This document shows, in pieces, positions 33,773 to 43,068 of a DNA stretch of 64,000 nucleotides. The notes beneath the pieces are model-generated. The model saw only the letters and a list, made by a program, of their open reading frames with translations, searched no databases and was not told where the DNA came from. The stretch spans positions 1 to 64,000 of the forward strand of contig JAIEMJ010000006.1 of NCBI GenBank assembly GCA_019752335.1, given 5' to 3'. The stretch is from Bryobacteraceae bacterium (lineage in GTDB: Bacteria; Acidobacteriota; Terriglobia; Bryobacterales; Bryobacteraceae). A program made the position numbers and the translations under genes. Positions within the stretch are counted from its first letter, which is position 1. The number at the start of each line of letters is the position of its first letter.

Positions 33773-34423
33773 ATGATCAAAACGAGCAATCGGCGCCGGC
33801 GATCGCAGGGTGGCAACACTCTGGTGGAGTTTGCCCTGTGTCTAGCCTTTCTGGCTCCCTTGCTGATGGGGCTGTTCTCCATCGGCATGAACCTGACCCG
33901 CAATATGCAGGTAACACAAGTTTCCCGCAGCACGGGCCTGATGTTCGTCCGGCAGATTGACTTTTCGATTCTGCAGAACCAGCGGCTGATCGTACGGCTG
34001 ACCGAAGGATTAGGCATGAAACTGAATGCCAACTACGATCCGGACCCGAATGGCCGCGGGGTGGTGATTGTCTCCCAGGTGACGATCCCGTCCGACTCTG
34101 ACTGTACCGGCGCCGGCCTGACCCTGGGGGCCTGTACGAATCGGGGCGTACCGGTGATCACCTATCGCCTTCGCTTCGGCAACACGGCGCTGCGCACCAG
34201 CGACTTCGGACAACCGCCGTCGAACCTGATTGGCACCGATGGGTCGGTTTCGGTGAACAACTACCTGACGAATACCGCCTTGCGCGCCGCGAATTTCGGT
34301 AACGTCATTACCTTGAACGCAGATGAGATCGCCTATGTGACCGAGGTATATTTCACGTCACCTGACTTTGACCTGCCCGGTTGGATGAGCAACACGGGCG
34401 TTTATTCTCGCAGCATTTACTAA
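33773..34423 (+). CDS. TadE/TadG-like pseudopilin
   Basis: 216 residues. The basic leader (RRRRSQGG) precedes NTLVEFALCLAFLAPLLMGL; cleavage after G14 places E19 at +5. The remainder is periplasmic and includes a possible disulfide (DCTGAGLTLGAC). A strong AAGGAAAGGAA sequence precedes the ATG. It sits 27 bases after the first TadE gene and 24 bases before the VWA gene, so the three are probably an operon for minor pilins of a Tad-type system. Confidence 0.78.
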   Translation: MIKTSNRRRRSQGGNTLVEFALCLAFLAPLLMGLFSIGMNLTRNMQVTQVSRSTGLMFVRQIDFSILQNQRLIVRLTEGLGMKLNANYDPDPNGRGVVIVSQVTIPSDSDCTGAGLTLGACTNRGVPVITYRLRFGNTALRTSDFGQPPSNLIGTDGSVSVNNYLTNTALRAANFGNVITLNADEIAYVTEVYFTSPDFDLPGWMSNTGVYSRSIY

Positions 34424-34447
34424 ACCAAGAGAAATAGGACAGTAGCC

Positions 34448-35944
34448 ATGCACCATCGAATCGAACGCTTCCGCTCCCGTGAGGCCCGCGAAAAAGGCTT
34501 CGCGATCGTGCTCACCACCATCGCCCTTACCATCACGATTCCCGTGGTGGGCCTGGGCATCGACGCCAGCCTGATGTACGGCGTAAAAGCGCGTATTACC
34601 TCCGCCGCCGACGCCGCCGCCATCTCGTCCGCGCGCAATCTATCTATTGGACAGACGATCGCGCAACAAGAGGCGAATGCTCTCTCGACGGCTACGCGCT
34701 TCTTCAATGCCAACTTTCCGCCCGGCTCGTTTCTCACGGATAACAATAGCCGCGAAATTACGCCAACCGTGGCCGAAACCGCGTACCGGACCCGAACCGT
34801 CACGGTTTCGGTGAACGTCAGCGCACCGACCCTCTTCATGCGTTACCTGAACCCAACGGCGGTAAACGTGCGTACGCTGGGCAAGGCGTCCCGTCGCGAT
34901 GTGAACGTGATGATGGTGCTGGATCGCTCTGGCTCCATGAATGACAATGGCGGTTGCCCCGCCATGAAAGCCGCCGCCGTGAGTTTCGCGCAGCGCTTCG
35001 CCAACTTCCGGGATCGCGTGGGCATGCTTAGCTTTTCCTCTGATTACCGGGTGGACTTCGCCCTGCAGAATCCGCCCGGCGACTTTCAAAACACCAGCAC
35101 GGGCATTCCCGCCAAAGCCAATGCGCTCAGTTGCGGCGGCACAACGGCCACGGGCATGGCCTTCTGGCAGGGCTACGAACAACTGAAGGTGATCAACGAA
35201 GCTGGCGCGCTGAACGTAATCCTGCTGATGACCGACGGGCAACCGAATACCGTGCCGTTCAATTTCTCCTCCACGATTGACGCCTGGGGTTACACCGCCA
35301 TTCGCCGCAACATGAGCGCGCCGGCGCCGCAGAAGTACACCACTTCTTCGGCGTCCACCTTTAATGCCTGGTCCAGCCGAAGCCCTTGCTCCACCGTTAC
35401 TGGCAAGGCGGGTGTTATCACTCCTTTCGGCAGTCCCCTGGATGGCATCTTCAATCCCATCGGCGGCGCGTTGGTCACGGATCGTACCAACTGCCGGTTT
35501 GCGGGCAACGACAATCTGGTTCACCAGGACCTTGCTTTCCTGCCGAACGATGACCTTTACGGAACGAGCGTGAATAGCTCGCTCTACATGGCGACGGAAA
35601 AATGGCCCAGTGGCCACCCCGACGCCGGACGCATCCGGTCCGACGACGACACGCCGCTCATCAATGCGGCCTATAACCAGGTGGCCAATGCCGCCGTTCG
35701 CATTCGCGCCAACGAAACCGCAGCTGGAGAACTGAATACGATCACTTACTCGATCGGCTTCGGCAGCGGCATTGGCGCGACCGAGTTCGACATGCTGCGC
35801 CGCGCGGCCAATGTTGCTGACCCCGGCAATAACATGTATGATGCCACCAAGCCGGAGGGCTTCTTCGTCTACGCGCCCACCACCTCCGCGCTGAACGAAG
35901 CTTTCGTGAAGATCGCCTCGGAAATTCTCCGGCTCGCTAAGTAA
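34448..35944 (+). CDS. TadG-like protein with von Willebrand factor A domain
   Basis: 498 residues. An N-terminal Tad/Flp-like anchor (EKGFAIVLTTIALTITIPVV, DAADAAAISSAR-like DASLMYGVKARITSAADAAA) is followed by a beta region and a VWA domain from about 152 to the end. The MIDAS metal site is DRSGSM (159-164) with a later TDGQPN. Between TDGQPN and the last VWA helices lies an insertion of about 140 residues with Cys and Tyr/Ser-rich stretches. It is expected to be a large exported adhesin-like minor pilin. The strong terminator at 35964 ends the operon. Confidence 0.82.
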   Translation: MHHRIERFRSREAREKGFAIVLTTIALTITIPVVGLGIDASLMYGVKARITSAADAAAISSARNLSIGQTIAQQEANALSTATRFFNANFPPGSFLTDNNSREITPTVAETAYRTRTVTVSVNVSAPTLFMRYLNPTAVNVRTLGKASRRDVNVMMVLDRSGSMNDNGGCPAMKAAAVSFAQRFANFRDRVGMLSFSSDYRVDFALQNPPGDFQNTSTGIPAKANALSCGGTTATGMAFWQGYEQLKVINEAGALNVILLMTDGQPNTVPFNFSSTIDAWGYTAIRRNMSAPAPQKYTTSSASTFNAWSSRSPCSTVTGKAGVITPFGSPLDGIFNPIGGALVTDRTNCRFAGNDNLVHQDLAFLPNDDLYGTSVNSSLYMATEKWPSGHPDAGRIRSDDDTPLINAAYNQVANAAVRIRANETAAGELNTITYSIGFGSGIGATEFDMLRRAANVADPGNNMYDATKPEGFFVYAPTTSALNEAFVKIASEILRLAK

Positions 35945-35963
35945 GTCCTTTCCTTCGACAACG

Positions 35964-35992
35964 AAAAGGCCGCCCTGCCGGGCGGCCTTTTT
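35964..35992. terminator. Bidirectional intrinsic terminator
   Basis: A 12-bp stem pairs 35964-35975 (AAAAGGCCGCCC) with 35980-35991 around a TGCC loop, with A-rich and T-rich flanks on both sides. It separates the convergent VWA gene (+) and the XRE-regulator gene (-) and can serve both. Confidence 0.92.
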
Positions 35993-35997
35993 CGCGT

Positions 35998-37095
35998 TCA
36001 GACCATGCGCCCGGTGCGTGACGTATCGTAGCCAGCCAGCACTTCCAGCTTCCGCCGGAGGCTGGCGCGCTGCAGTGTATCCAGCAGGGCTTGCGCGGCC
36101 GGCCAGGCCAGCGTGTCGCGGCGCATGACAAAGTCATAACGCTCGGCACGGATCGGCCTGAACTCCAGATTGAAGGCGCGGGCGGCGGATTGCGTCGCCA
36201 GGCAGACATCGGCCTCGCCGCGCTGCACGGCGTAGGCCGCCGCCAAATGGCCATCGGCGATGCGCTGGTAGCCATGCACGCGGACCGCCGGAACGCCTTC
36301 CGTCTTGAGTAGCCGGTCCAGAAGAGCGCGGCTACCGGAGCCGGGCTCACGATTGATGAAGGTAAGCTGGCGAAGATCATTCGCGTGACTTACTTTTCGC
36401 CCTGGCGCGAAAACCCAACCTTGCTCCCATTGAGAAAACGTAACTACGACGAAATCCTCGTTGGGATATTGGCTTTGTAAATAGGGTAAGTTGAATTCGC
36501 CCGTCGTGGGATCCTCCAGATGCGTACCCGCGATATGGACTTTGCCTTCCACGAGCCAGCGCAAGGCCAACTGGCTGGCCGCGCCCACGGCCACCATCTC
36601 GACACCGCTGAGGCGCTCCACCATGCGGGAGAGTAAACCGATAGCGGGGTCGCAGCCGGCGAGTACCAGGCGCTTTTGATAGCTCTCATCCTGGGCGAAC
36701 AAAACCACTTCCGCTAACTTGCCAGCTTTCGCCAACACGCCATCTGCCTCCGGAAGATAATAAGGAACTGTATTTACGGGCACACTCAACTGATGCTCGC
36801 CCACTTGGCAGACGCGCACGGCTTGCCCGGACTTCATTGGCCGGTCACTGAGTAGGTCCGTGCGTAGGTGCCTCGGCGCGGGGGGAGTGTCGGTGGCCAG
36901 TTGGAACAGCTCTTCTACCCGGACTTCGAGCGCCTGCGCCAAGCGCAGCGTGACTTCTGTATTGGGGACAAAGGAGCCGGCTTCAATCGCGTAAATGGTC
37001 TGCCGGCTACTGCCGACTCGCTTCGCCAAGTCCGTCGCCGAGACGCCGCGGCGTTTGCGAATCTCCGCCAGTTGGCTCTGCACTTGATGCTGCAT
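35998..37095 (-). CDS. XRE-family regulator with periplasmic-binding-protein-like sensor domain
   Basis: 365 residues. Residues 7-62 are an XRE helix-turn-helix (LAEIRKRRGVSATDLAKRVG, SSRQTIYAIEAGSFVPNTEV). Residues 100-365 are a PBP-like domain of the PF12727 type (AGCDPAIGLLSRMVERL, HIAGTHLEDPTTGEFN, INREPGSGSRALLDRLL, GEADVCLATQSAARAFNLEF), known from molybdate-linked and other small-ligand regulators. The ATG at 37095 is chosen over an upstream TTG at 37107 because GAGGT lies at 37101-37105, and the start comes 8 bases after the receptor stop. It probably senses the ligand taken up by the co-transcribed receptor. Confidence 0.83.
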   Translation of the reverse strand: MQHQVQSQLAEIRKRRGVSATDLAKRVGSSRQTIYAIEAGSFVPNTEVTLRLAQALEVRVEELFQLATDTPPAPRHLRTDLLSDRPMKSGQAVRVCQVGEHQLSVPVNTVPYYLPEADGVLAKAGKLAEVVLFAQDESYQKRLVLAGCDPAIGLLSRMVERLSGVEMVAVGAASQLALRWLVEGKVHIAGTHLEDPTTGEFNLPYLQSQYPNEDFVVVTFSQWEQGWVFAPGRKVSHANDLRQLTFINREPGSGSRALLDRLLKTEGVPAVRVHGYQRIADGHLAAAYAVQRGEADVCLATQSAARAFNLEFRPIRAERYDFVMRRDTLAWPAAQALLDTLQRASLRRKLEVLAGYDTSRTGRMV

Positions 37096-37103
37096 GTGAT
37101 ACC

Positions 37104-40100
37104 TCAAAAATGCAATTTCAGGACTAACTCGAGTACGCGCGGATCGAGCGCCACCGTAATCGATCCGAAAGCCGCATTGCCGAAGCTGCCGTTCGGATTT
37201 CCTAACGGCGGCGTGTTGGTGACGTTGAAAGCTTCGGCCCGAAACTCCAGGCGCGTGCGGTCGTTCAAAGAAAAGGTCTTCCCGAGCATGAGATCACACG
37301 TGCGATAGCCCGGTCCAATAACAGGATTGCGCGAGCTATTCCCCAGGGTAAACTGCGGCGCAGCCGTGAATGCCGCAGGATCGAACCATCGCCCGGTGGT
37401 GGGATTGGCTACGGCGGGACTACGCAGACGATTGGGACGTTGAATGCCGAAGCCGGCGAAGGCATTCAAATTCGTCGCTTGAGTTACCGCGACGGGGCTT
37501 CCGGACTGGATTCGCGCCACCATCGCGACTTGCCAACCGCTGGGAAGCACATAAACCAGGCCACTCGAAACGTTGTGGGGAATGTTGCCCGTGGAAACGT
37601 CTTTTTCCAGGCGCTTATTGAAGCTGTCGGCCGCTTGGAAGTTCGTCACCGGCCCGGACAACAGGGCCGAGTCAAAGACGGCGCCGGCGTCATCGATCAG
37701 GCGGGAGTAAGTGTAGGCTGCGGAAAAACTCAAACGGGCGGAGAAGCGCTTTTCGAGGCGGGCTTGCAAGGAATGGTAAGTGGAGTGGCCGGTATTGTTG
37801 CGGTAGAGGGCGACGGTGGAAAAGCGGGGGTAAGGTCGAAGTAACTGGGCGCGTGTGAGCCCCGGAGAAACGGTTTCCAGAAGAGCGGGGCCCAAGGCTA
37901 ATTGGGCGGCCGTGAGTTGATTCAGGTTCGTATCGGGTACGCCCAAGCGGGTGAGCTTCGAGCCTAAGTAGCCTAGCTCCGTGCTCCAACTTTTTCCGAA
38001 GGTCTGTTGGAAGGAGGCGTTCCACTGCTGTGCGTAGCCGCTGCCGTTGTCGCGCTGCACGGCGAAGACGCCTTGTCCGAGGCCGGAGTCCGGGCCAGGC
38101 TGCCGGCGGCGCACCGTAGGACCGTCCGACAGTAAGAACGCTGCTTGGCGGTTATCACGAGACTCTTGCCCCAGAGTTTCAATGAAGGGAAACAGCGGCG
38201 TCGTGAAGGGCGTGGTGATGCCGGCTTGCTCGATCCAGGTGAGCGCGTAGCCGACACGCCAGACCGAGGAGTTACTCAGGCGAATCGCCAGTCCGAGGCG
38301 GGGAGCGAAGTTTGCTTTCTCCAGACGGCGCGCCGTGCGCGGGAATCCGTTTGCGCCGAGGAAGTCGAGTTGTTGCGTCGCCAGGTTGAAAACGGCGCCC
38401 TGGTTTTTCTCGACGGTGGACGGGAAGTTCAACGTATAGCGGACACCGGCATTCAGCGTGATTCTTTTCGTCAGCCGCCAATCGTCCTGCGCGAACAGTT
38501 CCAGTATCTTCGCGCGGGGCCGGATGGTTTCGGGTTGGCTATCGAGGCTGAAGCGATTGACTTGCCCGAGTAAAAAGGAGGCAAGGCTACTGCCCGTATT
38601 CGGCACCACGGCGCCCGCGGGGCTTAGCGCCGCAGTAAATACGTTAGTGAATTGAAAAATGCCCGTAGGGCTCGGCGGCTGCAGAATATTCAGATGTTCC
38701 CAACGCGCATCCAAGCCGGCCTTCCAACTGTGCCGGCCGGTAACCCGCGAATATTGCTCCACCAACTGAGTGACGGACGTCATGAAGTTCGCATTGCTAT
38801 TGGCCGCAGGACCCAACGGTTGCCAGCCGCTGATATCGAACGTAGGCAGGACATCGGCGAAGCTCGAGACGGGTAAATTCGGGACGAGGGGAGTTTGGCC
38901 ACGCCAAGACGCACGCCGGAGCCGGCGCGTCGTGTAGCCGAAGCGAACCTGATTTACCGCAGCCGCCGACTGGCTCCAGGTGTGTTCGGCCGCTAAGCCA
39001 TCCGCCCGGGACAGGAGCTGGCTATCGGCGGGCAACGGCGTTGCGGAGCGGCTAAGATCGCGCAGGAAGGAGTAACGCGCGAAGAAGCGATGCCGCTCAC
39101 CGAAGTAACGGTCGGCGCGGCTATCGAATTGATTGGCATTAGTGCTCTCCTGGGCCACGCGCCGGTAGTTGTTGGCGGGAAAGGCCGTGAGTGGCGCGGG
39201 AAAAAGGGTGAGTAGTTTCCGGGATACTTCGTCGAACCGGCTAAGGGGAATTGAATTTCCCGGGAAAGGCGCGCGGGCGGCGGTGGCGGGATCGTATACC
39301 GGATTGCGAAAGAAGCCACGCCGTTCGTCGAGGTTGGGTACAGTGCTGGTTCGCACGACTCCCGTATTCAGTTGCGTACCCTGCCAGGCGCCGAAGAGGA
39401 AAGTCCGATTCGGCTGAACCGGGCCGCCCAGCACGGCGCCATACTGATTCCGCCGAAAGTGCGGCCGCGGGCCTTCGGTGGCGAATAAGTTCCGGGCGTT
39501 GAGTTTCTCGTGGCGGAAAAACTCGAACAAACTTCCGCGCCAGATATTCGTTCCCGCTTTCTGACTAACCAGAATCACCCCGCCGTTAGACCGGCCATAC
39601 TCCGCTGAGTAACTATTCGTCTCCACCCGCACCTCGGCGATGGCATCGATGATGGGATAGAACGCGACTTGCCCGGGCTCCGGTTGCAGCACGCTTATGC
39701 CGTCGTAGAGGTACTCGCTCACCCTCGGTCGGCTGCCATTGATGCGTGGTAGCAAACTGCCCGGCGGCAGACTGACGCCGGGCGACAAGGCCAGCAGCGG
39801 CACGAAGTTGCGCCCGTCGAGCGGCAGGTTGACGACGCGGCGTTGGTCGAGCACGAAGCCAACGGTGCCGCGACTGCTTTGCAACAACGGCTCCGCCGCC
39901 GTCACTTCGATGGCTCCCGAGGAGGCGCTCAGCGGTAGTTCCAACTGGACCACGGCAGGCTCTCCCACCCGTGCGCCGACCGTGCGATCTACTGGTAGGA
40001 AGCCAGGGTGCGAGGCCGTAAGGAGGTAATCACCCGGTGGTAGGGCCAGGAAGTGAAACTCGCCAGAGCCGCCCGTGCGCGATGTGAGCCGCAAGCCGTT

Positions 40101-40241
40101 GCCGAGGTGCGTTACCTCCACCAGCGCCGCGACGATGGGCGCCGCCGCTGGGTCCTGCACCGTCCCGCGCAGCTCCGCCACGGTGGGCTGGGCCCAGAGA
40201 GGCGCGGCGAGACAGAGCCACCCGATACGGAACGTATACAT
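37104..40241 (-). CDS. Oar-like TonB-dependent outer-membrane receptor 2
   Basis: 1045 residues. Signal peptide 1-18 (WLCLAAPLWAQ), carboxypeptidase-regulatory-like domain about 20-105 (AELRGTVQDPAAAPIVAALV), plug about 115-230 (RVVNLPLDGRNFVPLLALSP, YSAEYGRSNGGVILVSQKAG), and a barrel ending in ELVLKLHF. It heads a two-gene operon with an XRE/PBP-like regulator. The ATG at 40241 lacks a ribosome-binding site; an extended -10 and a 17-bp palindrome lie across the start. Substrate unknown; a molybdate-like oxyanion or chelate is a guess from the regulator type. Confidence 0.87.
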   Translation of the reverse strand: MYTFRIGWLCLAAPLWAQPTVAELRGTVQDPAAAPIVAALVEVTHLGNGLRLTSRTGGSGEFHFLALPPGDYLLTASHPGFLPVDRTVGARVGEPAVVQLELPLSASSGAIEVTAAEPLLQSSRGTVGFVLDQRRVVNLPLDGRNFVPLLALSPGVSLPPGSLLPRINGSRPRVSEYLYDGISVLQPEPGQVAFYPIIDAIAEVRVETNSYSAEYGRSNGGVILVSQKAGTNIWRGSLFEFFRHEKLNARNLFATEGPRPHFRRNQYGAVLGGPVQPNRTFLFGAWQGTQLNTGVVRTSTVPNLDERRGFFRNPVYDPATAARAPFPGNSIPLSRFDEVSRKLLTLFPAPLTAFPANNYRRVAQESTNANQFDSRADRYFGERHRFFARYSFLRDLSRSATPLPADSQLLSRADGLAAEHTWSQSAAAVNQVRFGYTTRRLRRASWRGQTPLVPNLPVSSFADVLPTFDISGWQPLGPAANSNANFMTSVTQLVEQYSRVTGRHSWKAGLDARWEHLNILQPPSPTGIFQFTNVFTAALSPAGAVVPNTGSSLASFLLGQVNRFSLDSQPETIRPRAKILELFAQDDWRLTKRITLNAGVRYTLNFPSTVEKNQGAVFNLATQQLDFLGANGFPRTARRLEKANFAPRLGLAIRLSNSSVWRVGYALTWIEQAGITTPFTTPLFPFIETLGQESRDNRQAAFLLSDGPTVRRRQPGPDSGLGQGVFAVQRDNGSGYAQQWNASFQQTFGKSWSTELGYLGSKLTRLGVPDTNLNQLTAAQLALGPALLETVSPGLTRAQLLRPYPRFSTVALYRNNTGHSTYHSLQARLEKRFSARLSFSAAYTYSRLIDDAGAVFDSALLSGPVTNFQAADSFNKRLEKDVSTGNIPHNVSSGLVYVLPSGWQVAMVARIQSGSPVAVTQATNLNAFAGFGIQRPNRLRSPAVANPTTGRWFDPAAFTAAPQFTLGNSSRNPVIGPGYRTCDLMLGKTFSLNDRTRLEFRAEAFNVTNTPPLGNPNGSFGNAAFGSITVALDPRVLELVLKLHF

Positions 40242-40254
40242 GACAGTGTCATGT
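40238..40254 (-). promoter_or_regulatory. 17-bp palindromic operator over the receptor 2 start codon
   Basis: ACATGACAGTGTCATGT is a perfect inverted repeat of 8-bp arms around one base. It contains the ATG of receptor 2 (40239-40241) and overlaps the proposed -10. A dimeric repressor bound here would block transcription; the co-transcribed XRE protein is the obvious candidate. Confidence 0.6.
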
Positions 40255-40259
40255 TAGCA
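40251..40259 (-). promoter_or_regulatory. Extended -10 promoter of the receptor 2 operon
   Basis: On the minus strand the bases read TGCTAACAT, an extended -10 (TGn-TAACAT). The start site would fall about three bases before the ATG at 40241, giving a leaderless transcript. Confidence 0.4.
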
Positions 40260-41426
40260 TTACAACGCTTCGGCGGCGGCGAAGGCGGAAGCCCAGGCCC
40301 ATTGGAAGTTGTAGCCGCCCAGGTGGCCCGTGACGTCGACCACCTCGCCGATCCAGTGGAGGCCGGGCGCGCGGCGGGACTCCATTGTCTTCGACGAAAG
40401 CTCGTCCGTGGCGACGCCGCCCGCGGTGACCTCGGCCTTGGCGTAGCCTTCGGTGCCTGCCGGACGCCAGTGCCAGTGCTGCAGTTGCTGGGCGGCGGCG
40501 CGCAAGTCGGTGTCGCGGGCATGGGCCAGCGGCCGGTCCAGGGAGTGTAGTTGCGCCCAACGGTCCGCCAGCCGCAGCGGCAGGAAAGCCGTCAGAACGG
40601 CCTTCACCTGGGTACGCTCGCCGGAGCGCTTGCGGCGGAGAAATTCGGCTTCGAGGTCCTGGCCGGGCGCTAAGTCCAGGCGGAGTGTCTCGCCGGGCTG
40701 CCAGTAGGAACTTGCTTGCAGAATGGCCGGGCCGGAGAGGCCGCGATGGGTGACCAGCAGACGTTCCGCAAAGCGGGCGCCGCCGGCCGTGGCCTCAACA
40801 TCGGCGGCGACCCCGGCCAAGCCTTCGAAGGCCTGCGCGTCGGCGGGCAGGAAGGTGAGCGGCACGAGCGCTGGACGCGCAGTGACAAGCTTCAAACCGA
40901 ATTGTTGGGCGAGGCGATAGCCCCAGTCTGTCGCGCCGAGCTTGGGAATGGAGAGGCCGCCGGTGGCGATCACGAGTTTCGGCGCGCGGAAGTCGCCGGC
41001 GCTGGTGCGCACGGCGAAGCCCCGCTCGACGCGCTCCACCCGCGTGTTGGTGAGGATCGTCGCACCGGCGCATTCGGCTTGCAGCAGGTCCACGATCTGG
41101 CGCGCGGAACCGTCGCAGAAAAGCTGGCCGAGCTTCTTCTCGTGCCAGGCGATGCCGTGGCGTTCGACGAGCGCCAGGAAGTCGGCGGGCGTGTAGCGGG
41201 CGAGCGCGGACTTCGCGAAGTGCGGATTCGCGCTCAAGAAGTTTCCGGCCTGTGTGCCGGAGTTGGTAAAGTTGCAACGGCCGCCGCCGGAAATCAGAAT
41301 CTTGCGGCCCAGGGCCTCGCCATGTTCGATCAACAGGACGCGGCGGCCGCGCTGCGTGGCCATGGCGGTGCAGAAAAGTCCCGCGGCGCCGCCACCCACG
41401 ACGATGGCATCGAATTCATTTTTCAT
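40260..41426 (-). CDS. BaiN/HI0933-type NAD(P)/FAD-dependent flavoprotein
   Basis: 388 residues. The FAD-binding Rossmann opening DAIVVGGGAAGLFCTAMAT is followed by the family signature GRKILISGGGRCNFTNSG, VIATGGLSIPKLGATDWGY, LLVTHRGLSGPAILQ, VTAGGVATDELSSKTMESR and the closing GHLGGYNFQWAWASAFAAA. Family members are poorly understood reductases. The ATG at 41426 is chosen because residues before it are not conserved; the frame is open to 41690. It is divergent from the APC permease gene and ends 18 bases before receptor 2. Confidence 0.87.
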   Translation of the reverse strand: MKNEFDAIVVGGGAAGLFCTAMATQRGRRVLLIEHGEALGRKILISGGGRCNFTNSGTQAGNFLSANPHFAKSALARYTPADFLALVERHGIAWHEKKLGQLFCDGSARQIVDLLQAECAGATILTNTRVERVERGFAVRTSAGDFRAPKLVIATGGLSIPKLGATDWGYRLAQQFGLKLVTARPALVPLTFLPADAQAFEGLAGVAADVEATAGGARFAERLLVTHRGLSGPAILQASSYWQPGETLRLDLAPGQDLEAEFLRRKRSGERTQVKAVLTAFLPLRLADRWAQLHSLDRPLAHARDTDLRAAAQQLQHWHWRPAGTEGYAKAEVTAGGVATDELSSKTMESRRAPGLHWIGEVVDVTGHLGGYNFQWAWASAFAAAEAL

Positions 41427-41463
41427 CCAACATTCATCATGCCCTGTCTGGCGTGCCCGCGCG

Positions 41464-41472
41464 TGCTTTAAT
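41464..41472 (+). promoter_or_regulatory. Extended -10 promoter of the APC permease
   Basis: TGCTTTAAT fits the extended -10 form. Transcription would begin about 41479, three bases before the ATG at 41482, and there is no ribosome-binding site, so the mRNA would be leaderless. Confidence 0.4.
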
Positions 41473-41481
41473 AGTGAAACT

Positions 41482-42933
41482 ATGAGCCTCACGCGGAAGA
41501 AGTCCTTGAGCGGTTTGCTGGCGCAGGCCGCCGATTCAGAGAAAGGCCTGAAGCGCACCTTGGATGCCAAGGCGCTGGTGGCACTGGGCATTGGCGCGAT
41601 CATCGGCGCGGGACTCTTTGTCCGCACAGCCGCCGCGTCTGCCGAAGCCGCGGGCCCCGCGGTGACGATCTCCTTCATCATCGCCGCCATCGGCTGCGCG
41701 CTCGCCGGACTCTGCTACGCCGAGTTCGCGGCCATGATCCCCATCGCCGGCAGCGCCTACACTTACGCTTACGCCACCATGGGCGAGTTCGTCGCCTGGG
41801 TAATTGGCTGGGCGCTGATTCTCGAGTACGCCCTCGGCGCCGCCACGCTCGGCATCGCCTGGAGCGAGTATTTGAATAATTTGTTAGGCGGCGCGATTCC
41901 GTACGCCTTCTGCCACTCTTTTCTGCAAACGTCGGCCAAGGGCGAGCAAGGCATTCTGAATTTTCCGGCCCTGGTGATTCTGTTCCTTCTGACGCTGGTG
42001 CTGATAAAAGGTACGGAAGAGTCGGCGAAGTTGAACTCGGTGATCGTCTATATAAAGGTCGGCATCGTCTTGCTGTTTATCGCGATAGCCTGGGGCTTCG
42101 TGAATCCCGCGAACCACACGCCTTACCTGATTCCGGAGGGCGTCGTGGGCCACGAGGGCATTTTCAAACATGGCTGGGGCGGCGTGCTGGGCGGCGCGGG
42201 TGTCGTATTCTTCGCCTTCATCGGTTTCGACGCGGTATCCACCGCCGCACAGGAGGCCAAGAATCCCGCGAAAGACATGCCGCTCGGCATCCTGGGCTCG
42301 CTGGCCGTCTGCACGGTGCTCTACATCGTCTTCGCCCATGTGCTGACTGGGCTGGCGAACTGGAAGGAGTTTCTGGTGGCCGGTAAGGAAGCGTCGGTCG
42401 CTTATGCCATTCAAACCTACATGCCGGGTTACGGCTGGCTAGCGACCTTGATCACCGTGGCCATTCTGGCGGGCTTCTCTTCGGTCGCCCTGGTGATGTT
42501 GCTCGGCCAAAGCCGCGTCTTTTACTCGATGGCCAACGATGGCCTGCTGCCCAAAGTTTTTTCCGACCTTCACCCGAAATTCCGCACTCCCTATAAATCG
42601 AACGCGATTCTCTTCGTCTTTGTGGGCGCAATCGCCGCCTTGCTGCCCGGCGACATCACAGGCGACCTTACCTCGATCGGCACGCTTTTCGCTTTCGTGC
42701 TGGTGTGCATCGGCGTGATGATCCTCCGCAAGACTGACCCGAAGGTGAACCGCCCCTTCCGCGCGCCGCTCGTGCCCGTGGTGCCCATTCTCGGCGTGTT
42801 CGTCTGCGGCGCAATGATCATCGCTCTCGACCGGCAAACCCAAATCGCCGCCTTCGTCTGGCTGCTAATTGGCTTGGTTGTGTACTTTACTTACAGCCAG
42901 AAGAATAGTAAGTTGAATCCGGCCAACAAATAG
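41482..42933 (+). CDS. APC-family cationic amino-acid permease
   Basis: 483 residues with about twelve to fourteen transmembrane helices. The first helix has the unwound, substrate-binding GIGAIIGAGLFV; further family landmarks are AGLCYAEFAAMIPIAGSAYTY, FFAFIGFDAVSTAAQEAKNP and the C-terminal RFRAP-like VNRPFRAPLVPVVPILG. It resembles YhdG/CAT-type lysine-arginine-histidine permeases. Precise substrate is not visible. The chosen ATG follows an extended -10 directly. The 135-base gap after its stop (42934-43068) holds an imperfect hairpin and no gene. Confidence 0.88.
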   Translation: MSLTRKKSLSGLLAQAADSEKGLKRTLDAKALVALGIGAIIGAGLFVRTAAASAEAAGPAVTISFIIAAIGCALAGLCYAEFAAMIPIAGSAYTYAYATMGEFVAWVIGWALILEYALGAATLGIAWSEYLNNLLGGAIPYAFCHSFLQTSAKGEQGILNFPALVILFLLTLVLIKGTEESAKLNSVIVYIKVGIVLLFIAIAWGFVNPANHTPYLIPEGVVGHEGIFKHGWGGVLGGAGVVFFAFIGFDAVSTAAQEAKNPAKDMPLGILGSLAVCTVLYIVFAHVLTGLANWKEFLVAGKEASVAYAIQTYMPGYGWLATLITVAILAGFSSVALVMLLGQSRVFYSMANDGLLPKVFSDLHPKFRTPYKSNAILFVFVGAIAALLPGDITGDLTSIGTLFAFVLVCIGVMILRKTDPKVNRPFRAPLVPVVPILGVFVCGAMIIALDRQTQIAAFVWLLIGLVVYFTYSQKNSKLNPANK

Positions 42934-43068
42934 GCTCTTCACGGGGAAGCGTCTCGCCGCTGAAGAGGCGGGGCAGTGTGCCGGTGTTCTAAAAAAACGC
43001 TGGTGAAACGGCATGATTCGTGAACGTGCCCCATCGCGTGAGCGGTGGGCTGGAGAGCGGTCGAAGCA

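Noticed and set aside
42935-42967. Terminator after the APC permease (CTCTTCA/TGAAGAG)
   Set aside because: The stem is only 7 bp with a 19-base loop and no T-run.
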